Source: Amycolatopsis alba DSM 44262 (lineage in GTDB: Bacteria > Actinomycetota > Actinomycetes > Mycobacteriales > Pseudonocardiaceae). From it: DNA of 64,000 bases. The notes under the pieces were generated by a model. It did not search any database and had not been told where the DNA came from. It was given only the letters and a program-made list of their open reading frames with translations. Below, piece by piece: positions 58,887 to 64,000 of this stretch. Position 1 is the first letter of the stretch. Every line of letters begins with the position of its first letter. The stretch lies in contig NZ_KB913032.1 in the NCBI RefSeq assembly GCF_000384215.1, positions 186,001-250,000 of the forward strand, in the 5' to 3' direction. Position numbers and translations under genes: made by a program.

Positions 58887-59486
58887 TCAGGCACCCCGGT
58901 CTTTGCGATAGAGGTCCTTTTTGGCGATGTAGCGCACCACACCATCGGGAACGAGGTACCAGACGGGTTCCCCGCCCTCGACCCGCTCGCGGCAGGCGGT
59001 GGACGAGATCGCCATCGCGGTCACCTCCACCAGGCTCACCTTCCCACTGGGCAGATGCTGGGAATTGAGGCGGTAGCCGGGCCTGGTGACGCCGATGAAA
59101 TGCGCCAGGTCGAACAGCTCGTCGGCGTTGCGCCAGGTGAGGATCTGTTCGAGTGCGTCCGCGCCGGTGATGAAGAACAGCTGGTCGTCCGGGTACTCCG
59201 CGCGTAGATCGCGCAGGGTGTCGACGGTGTAGGTCTGCCCGACGCGGTCGATGTCGACGCGGCTGACCGAGAACACGGGGTTGGACGCCGTCGCGATCAC
59301 CGTCATCAGGTAGCGGTCCTCGGCGCGGGTGACCACCCTGTCGGACTTCTGCCACGGCTGGCCGGTGGGCACGAAGATGACCTCGTCGAGTGCGAACCGG
59401 GACTGGACCTCACTGGCCGCGACGAGGTGCCCATGGTGAATGGGGTCGAACGTGCCGCCCATGACCCCGATCCTGCGTGGTGACAT
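58887..59486 (-). CDS. nadD: Nicotinate-nucleotide adenylyltransferase
   Basis: A 199-residue NadD with the nucleotidyltransferase motif [15 protein letters not shown] (about 7-21) and the late SSTACRERV (ISSTxIR-type, about 159-167), plus [15 protein letters not shown]. It makes deamido-NAD from nicotinate mononucleotide and ATP. The ATG at 59486 follows GTCACCACG-type sequence without a strong Shine-Dalgarno. It is the first gene of the nadD-rsfS-gpgP-octT-degV-comEA-comEC run and is divergent from the RecQ gene. Confidence 0.96.
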   Translation of the reverse strand: MSPRRIGVMGGTFDPIHHGHLVAASEVQSRFALDEVIFVPTGQPWQKSDRVVTRAEDRYLMTVIATASNPVFSVSRVDIDRVGQTYTVDTLRDLRAEYPDDQLFFITGADALEQILTWRNADELFDLAHFIGVTRPGYRLNSQHLPSGKVSLVEVTAMAISSTACRERVEGGEPVWYLVPDGVVRYIAKKDLYRKDRGA

Positions 59487-59647
59487 GGGTCGTGAGCCTA
59501 TACAGCGCGGATGGCTTCACGCTCGGGTCGCCGAACCCACCGATCAGTGGTGATCTGGATCACATTACGCTCCGTTCCATGGATGAACGGTCCGTTCACG
59601 ACATGCCGATCGCGACTTCGTCGGTGGCATGGGGTAGAGGTGGGGAC

Positions 59648-61753
59648 GTGGACACATCGACTCTCCGGGACCGCGCCGAGACACTCCTCCAGTCTTTGGC
59701 GGGCGAAGGCGCCCGGCTGCGCGAAGACCAGTGGACGGCCATCGAGGCCCTGGTCGCGCACCGCCGACGCGCGCTCGTCGTGCAGCGCACCGGGTGGGGG
59801 AAGTCCGCGGTGTACTTCCTGGCAACCGCGCTGCTGCGGGAACGCGGCGAGGGCCCGACCGTGATCATCTCGCCGCTGCTGGCGCTGATGCGCAACCAGA
59901 TCTCCGCGGCGGCGAGGGCGGGTATCCACGCGGCGACGATGAACTCCGCGAACCCTCAGGAGTGGGATCAGGTCCAGGCCGCGATCGCGGCGGGCGAGGT
60001 CGACGTCCTCCTGGTCAGCCCGGAGCGGCTGAACAACCCGGACTTCCGCGACACCGTGCTGCCGAAGCTGACCGCGAGCGCCGGCCTGCTCGTGGTCGAC
60101 GAGGCCCACTGCATCTCGGACTGGGGTCACGACTTCCGGCCGGACTACCGGCGGCTGCGGACCCTGCTGAAGGATCTGCCCGAGGGTGTTCCCGTGCTCG
60201 CCACCACCGCGACCGCGAACGACCGGGTGGCCACGGACGTCGCCGAGCAGCTCGGCATCGGCAACGGCGGCGACACCCTCGTCCTGCGCGGCACGCTGGA
60301 CCGCGAAAGCCTCTATCTGTCGGTGGCGAAGCTGCCGACGTCGCAGGCCAGGCTCGCGTGGCTGGCCGAGCGCCTGGAGGAACTCCCCGGATCGGGGATC
60401 ATCTACACGCTCACCGTCGCGGCCGCGCACGATGTGGCGGGCCTGCTGACCGAACGCGGCTATCCGGTCGCCGCCTACACCGGGAAGACCGACCCGGCGG
60501 ACCGGCAGGCGGCCGAAGACGACCTGCTGAACAACAACGTCAAGGCACTGGTGGCCACTTCGGCGCTGGGCATGGGGTTCGACAAGCCGGACCTGGGTTT
60601 CGTCGTCCACCTCGGCGCCCCGTCCTCCCCCATCGCGTACTACCAGCAGGTCGGCCGTGCCGGCCGTGGTGTCGATCGCGCCGAAGTGATCCTGTTGCCG
60701 GGCCACGAGGACAAGGACATCTGGGCGTACTTCGGCTCGCTGGCGTTCCCGGACGAACTGCGGGTGACCCAGGTGCTCAACGCGCTGGCGTACGCGGACC
60801 GTCCACTGTCGACACCCGCTCTGGAACCGTTCGTCGAGCTGTCCCGCTCCCGGCTGGAGATGGTCCTCAAGGTGCTGGACGTCGACGGTGCCGTCCGCCG
60901 GGTGAAGGGCGGCTGGGAAGGCACCGGCGAAGAGTGGCAGTACGACAAGGAACGCTACGCGCGAGTGAGCGCGGCACGCACCAACGAGCAGAACGCTATG
61001 CTCTCGTACCTCGAAACCACCGGCTGCCGGATGGAGTATCTGCGAAAGCAGCTGGACGATCCCGAAGCGACGCCCTGCGGACGGTGCGACAACTGCACCG
61101 GAAAGCACTGGGACACCACGATTTCCGACGACGTCGTCGACGCCACCCGGCAGCGGCTGCGCCGTCCCGGTGTCGAGGTCGCGCCGCGGAAGATGTGGCC
61201 GACCGGGATGGCCGGGCTGGAGGTCCCGCTCTCCGGGCGGCTTCCGGCGGGCGAACAGGCCGAAACCGGCCAGGTCGTCGGCCGAGTGACCGACGTCGGC
61301 TGGGGCACGCGGCTGCGCGAGCTCGTCGGCCCGTCCGCGGCGGACACCGAACTCCCCGATCCGGTCTTCCAAGCCTGTATCGAGGTCCTCAAGGGCTGGC
61401 AGTGGACCGAACGTCCGGTCGCGGTGGTGGAAGTGCCGTCCGCCACCCGGCCTCAGCTGGTCCACAGCCTGGCGGCGAAACTCGCCTCGATCGGGCGGCT
61501 GGAATATCTGGGCGCCATCGCCTCGGCGGGGCCGCCTCCGCGTCAGGCGAACAGTGCGCAACGTCTGGCCGATCTGTGGAAACGCCTCAGCCTGCCCGAC
61601 GAATTCGCCGACAGGGTCGCCACGGCCGAGGGCCCGATCCTGCTGGTCGACGACCTGATCGACACCGGATGGACGATGACGCTGTCCGCGCGCCTGCTGC
61701 GCCAGGCCGGTGCCCGCGCCGTGCTGCCGTTCGCTCTGGCCAGCACCTCGTAG
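59648..61753 (+). CDS. RecQ family ATP-dependent DNA helicase with C-terminal phosphoribosyltransferase-like domain
   Basis: A 701-residue helicase. Motif 0/I is REDQWTAIEAL...QRTGWGKSAVYF (about 28-60), motif II VVDEAHCISDWGHDFRPDYRRLR (DEAH, about 150-172), motif III TATAND, motif VI YYQQVGRAGRGVDRAE (about 332-347), and a zinc motif with CGRCDNC (about 478). After that a winged-helix-like stretch and then a PRTase-like domain with ILLVDDLIDTGWTMTLSARL (about 664-683), the PRPP-loop motif of phosphoribosyltransferases. GAGGTGGGG precedes the GTG at 59648; an in-frame ATG at 59602 is an alternative. The tail is not found in ordinary RecQ helicases such as the E. coli enzyme. Confidence 0.9.
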   Translation: MDTSTLRDRAETLLQSLAGEGARLREDQWTAIEALVAHRRRALVVQRTGWGKSAVYFLATALLRERGEGPTVIISPLLALMRNQISAAARAGIHAATMNSANPQEWDQVQAAIAAGEVDVLLVSPERLNNPDFRDTVLPKLTASAGLLVVDEAHCISDWGHDFRPDYRRLRTLLKDLPEGVPVLATTATANDRVATDVAEQLGIGNGGDTLVLRGTLDRESLYLSVAKLPTSQARLAWLAERLEELPGSGIIYTLTVAAAHDVAGLLTERGYPVAAYTGKTDPADRQAAEDDLLNNNVKALVATSALGMGFDKPDLGFVVHLGAPSSPIAYYQQVGRAGRGVDRAEVILLPGHEDKDIWAYFGSLAFPDELRVTQVLNALAYADRPLSTPALEPFVELSRSRLEMVLKVLDVDGAVRRVKGGWEGTGEEWQYDKERYARVSAARTNEQNAMLSYLETTGCRMEYLRKQLDDPEATPCGRCDNCTGKHWDTTISDDVVDATRQRLRRPGVEVAPRKMWPTGMAGLEVPLSGRLPAGEQAETGQVVGRVTDVGWGTRLRELVGPSAADTELPDPVFQACIEVLKGWQWTERPVAVVEVPSATRPQLVHSLAAKLASIGRLEYLGAIASAGPPPRQANSAQRLADLWKRLSLPDEFADRVATAEGPILLVDDLIDTGWTMTLSARLLRQAGARAVLPFALASTS

Positions 61754-61840
61754 GCCGGATCGTCCCGGTATCCGCCAGGTTCTTTCCTGCTTGAAGACTT
61801 TCTGGCAAGGTTCCGTCCACGCGCGAGCACGGAGGTACCG

Positions 61841-63127
61841 ATGGCGGAGTCAACGACCGAGCGGCTAGGGCATCGGCTCCCGGTGAAGAAGCTGTTCGCC
61901 GCCAGTGTCGGGAACGCGCTGGAATGGTTCGACTGGACCATCTACGCCACCTTCAGCATCTACTTCGCCAGCGAGTTCTTCCCGAAGGGCAACGAAGCCC
62001 TGGCCTTGATCAACACCTTCGCCACGTACGCGCTGGCGTTCTTCTTCCGGCCGCTCGGCGGGATGTTGCTCGGCCGCTTCGCCGACGTCAGGGGCCGGAA
62101 GCCGGCGATGATCCTGACCATCGTGCTGATGGCGGGCGGTTCGGTGGCCATCGGCCTCCTGCCGACGTTCGACCAGGTCGGCTGGCTGGCCCCGATCCTG
62201 TTGCTGCTGGCGAGGGTGGCACAGGGGTTGTCGCTCGGCGGCGAAGTCTCCAACGCTTCGGCGTACTTGGGCGAGATCGCGCCGCCCACCCGCCGTGGGC
62301 GGTACTCCGCGTTCTTCTACATCTCGACGGGCTCCGCCGTCCTTCTCGCTTCGATCCTCGGGTTCGTGCTCGCACGGACGATGTCCAAAGCGGACCTGAC
62401 GGCTTACGGCTGGCGGATCCCGTTCCTGCTCGGCGGCGTTCTCGGCATCATCGGGCTGTGGCTCCGGCGCAGTCTCGCCGAAACCGAGATCTTCGAAGAG
62501 AAGAAGTCGACCGCGCGCCGGGTCGAGCGGCCGCTGCGCACCACCCTTCGCGAGCACCCTCGCGCTGTCGCGCAGCTCGTGGGTTTCTCGATGCTGTCAA
62601 CCCTTTGCTACTACACGTTCTTCAGCGCGATGACCTCGTTCGCGGTCAAAACCCGCAAGGCCGACGACGTCGACGTGTTCCTCGCGTTGTCGATCGCGAC
62701 GGCGTTGTTCGTCGCGCTCCAGTACCCGATGGGAGCGCTGTCGGACCGTTTCGGCCGCAAACCCCAGCTGCTCGTCTGGTCGGCGGCGACCGCGATCCTC
62801 ATCGTCCCGCTGTCCACTTTGGTCAGGCCGGGACTGCCTGGGCTGCTGGTCGTGTTCTGCGTCGGACTCTGCCTGTACACGGCGATGACGTCGATCGCGC
62901 CCGCGATCATGAGCGAGCTGTTCCCCACCGAACTGCGCGGTCTGGGCATCGGCGCCTGGTACAACCTGACCGTCGCCCTGTTCGGCGGCACCGCTCCCCT
63001 CGTGCTCACCGCGCTGTCCGACTCCGGGCTGTCGACGCTGTTCTTCTGGTACGTGGCCGTCGGCGCGGCGATCGCGTTCTTCGTGATCCGGACCCTGCCG
63101 GAGACCAAAGGCAGTGACCTGCGCTGA
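61841..63127 (+). CDS. MFS transporter, metabolite:proton symporter (MHS) type
   Basis: The 428-residue, 12-segment transporter has the MHS-typical start ASVGNALEWFDWTIYATFSIYFASEFFP, the loop 2-3 motif GRFADVRGRKPAM, ARVAQGLSLGGEVSNASAYLGEIAPPTRRGRYSAFFYIS, and the repeat loop motif GALSDRFGRKPQ. Relatives carry alpha-ketoglutarate, proline/betaine, citrate or shikimate. GGAGGTACCG precedes the ATG at 61841. It stands between RecQ and argS on the same strand, 88 bp after RecQ; its substrate is not evident. Confidence 0.9.
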   Translation: MAESTTERLGHRLPVKKLFAASVGNALEWFDWTIYATFSIYFASEFFPKGNEALALINTFATYALAFFFRPLGGMLLGRFADVRGRKPAMILTIVLMAGGSVAIGLLPTFDQVGWLAPILLLLARVAQGLSLGGEVSNASAYLGEIAPPTRRGRYSAFFYISTGSAVLLASILGFVLARTMSKADLTAYGWRIPFLLGGVLGIIGLWLRRSLAETEIFEEKKSTARRVERPLRTTLREHPRAVAQLVGFSMLSTLCYYTFFSAMTSFAVKTRKADDVDVFLALSIATALFVALQYPMGALSDRFGRKPQLLVWSAATAILIVPLSTLVRPGLPGLLVVFCVGLCLYTAMTSIAPAIMSELFPTELRGLGIGAWYNLTVALFGGTAPLVLTALSDSGLSTLFFWYVAVGAAIAFFVIRTLPETKGSDLR

Positions 63128-63199
63128 AAACTCCGTCGCCGATGACGTGACGAGGTGGCTACCCTCGCGTTCCTACGACGAGCGCGAAGGAGGGGCACC

Positions 63200-64000
63200 G
63201 TGTTGTTCGGCGATGTGAGCGAGGAATTGGCACGACGCGTGGTGGACGCCCTTCGCCAGGTCACCGATATCGAGCCGCCCCCCACCCTGGTGCGGATCTC
63301 CTCGCGGAGCGGGGTCGACTATCAATGCGATCTCGCGATGAGCCTGGGCAAACGGCTCGGCAAGCCGCCGAGGGAGATCGCCGCCGCCATCGCGGCACGG
63401 CTCGACATCGCCGACATCGCCGAACCACCGGAGATCGCCGGGCCGGGCTTCCTCAACTTCACGCTGCGCTCGTCCTGGCTGGAAGAGCGGGTGACCGCGC
63501 TCAACGATGATCCACGGCTGGGTGCCGCGGTGACATCGCGGCCGCGGCGGATCGCCATCGACTACAGCAGCCCGAACGTGGCGAAGGAAATGCACGCCGG
63601 GCACCTCCGGTCCACCGTCATCGGTGACGCGATCACACGGCTGCTGCGGTTCGCCGGGCACGACGTGATCCCGCACAACCATCTCGGTGACTGGGGTACG
63701 CCGTTCGGCATGCTGATCGAGCATCTCCTCGATGAACGCCCTTCGGGTCCGTACACGATCCGAGATCTCAACGGCTTCTATCGGGCGGCCCGGTCGAAGT
63801 TCGACGCCAACGAGGGCTTCGCGACGCGGTCGAGGGAGCGTGTGGTGCTCCTTCAGAGCGGTGACGAAGAGACCTTGTCGTTGTGGCGGCATCTGGTCGA
63901 CGAGTCGGCACGACATTTCGCCCTGGTCTACGAACTCCTCGGGATCGGCCTGTCGAGTGAGGACGTCTACGGCGAGAGCTTCTACAACCCGTTCCTCGCC
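63200..64000 (+). CDS. argS: Arginyl-tRNA synthetase, N-terminal part (runs off window end)
   Basis: The first 267 codons of a class I synthetase. The N-terminal tRNA-binding domain includes GKPPREIAAAIAARLD and GPGFLNFTL, and the ATP-binding HIGH-type motif is in DYSSPNVAKEMHAGHLRSTVIGD (HAGH, about 130-133), followed by NHLGDWGTPFGMLIEHL, an ArgS hallmark. GAAGGAGGGG lies 5 bases before the GTG at 63200. The open frame continues to the last base. It is an otherwise ordinary housekeeping gene and might be one of two argS copies; the rest is needed to tell. Confidence 0.93.
   Translation, partial: MLFGDVSEELARRVVDALRQVTDIEPPPTLVRISSRSGVDYQCDLAMSLGKRLGKPPREIAAAIAARLDIADIAEPPEIAGPGFLNFTLRSSWLEERVTALNDDPRLGAAVTSRPRRIAIDYSSPNVAKEMHAGHLRSTVIGDAITRLLRFAGHDVIPHNHLGDWGTPFGMLIEHLLDERPSGPYTIRDLNGFYRAARSKFDANEGFATRSRERVVLLQSGDEETLSLWRHLVDESARHFALVYELLGIGLSSEDVYGESFYNPFLA

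Overview
The window is high-GC actinobacterial DNA, most likely from Amycolatopsis or a close Pseudonocardiaceae relative. The signs are very high GC at third codon positions, many GTG starts, ATGA-coupled operons, a two-gene RNase/barstar locus, and long stretches of gene order shared with Mycobacterium and Streptomyces. It looks chromosomal: no insertion sequence, prophage, CRISPR array, tRNA or rRNA is visible. Both ends cut a gene (phoH at the left, argS at the right).

Layout. 1-4205 is a minus-strand heat-shock/RNA block (hrcA, dnaJ, rsmE, HIT protein, phoH). 4506-7779 holds mmsA divergent from a PucR regulator. 7839-11935 has a secreted subtilisin inhibitor, a DUF4173-type membrane protein and a two-component system. 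12155-16916 is a reductive pyrimidine-catabolism operon (NCS1 permease, beta-ureidopropionase, dihydropyrimidinase, luciferase-like oxidoreductase). 17082-23517 carries an FAD monooxygenase, a secreted tripeptidyl-peptidase-like hydrolase, and an iron-box-preceded run of siderophore-interacting protein, serine hydrolase and StyA-like oxygenase. 23602-27157 has two divergent TetR pairs around hemW. 27310-32920 is a complete assimilatory sulfate-reduction operon with a cysteine leader peptide. 33130-37890 is mixed, including an RNase/barstar pair. 37904-40760 is a LysR, proline 3-hydroxylase and EamA cassette. 40953-45870 has an amino-acid permease, a nitronate monooxygenase and a secreted chitobiase with a DasR-type site. 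45923-59486 resembles the mycobacterial lepA-rpsT-holA-comEC/EA-degV-octT-gpgP-rsfS-nadD block, with a SAM-riboswitch-controlled threonine-synthase-family gene inserted. 59648-64000 has a RecQ helicase with a phosphoribosyltransferase-like tail, an MFS transporter and argS.

How it works together. The sulfur operon takes adenylated sulfate to sulfide and includes a chelatase that could make siroheme for its own sulfite reductase; a leader peptide with a late Cys codon probably senses cysteine. The SAM riboswitch in front of the 'thrC' gene ties that enzyme to methionine status, which fits a role at the O-phosphohomoserine branch or even in homocysteine formation. The pyrimidine operon lacks a recognisable dihydropyrimidine dehydrogenase and has a luciferase-like oxidoreductase in its place.

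Most unusual non-coding signal: a family of intergenic twin hairpins at 3' ends of genes (4344, 8218, 17015; related forms at 8331, 16942, 26040). Two copies 12.7 kb apart differ by one base in 53. A third copy has base changes that keep each small stem paired, which argues that the individual hairpins are under selection.
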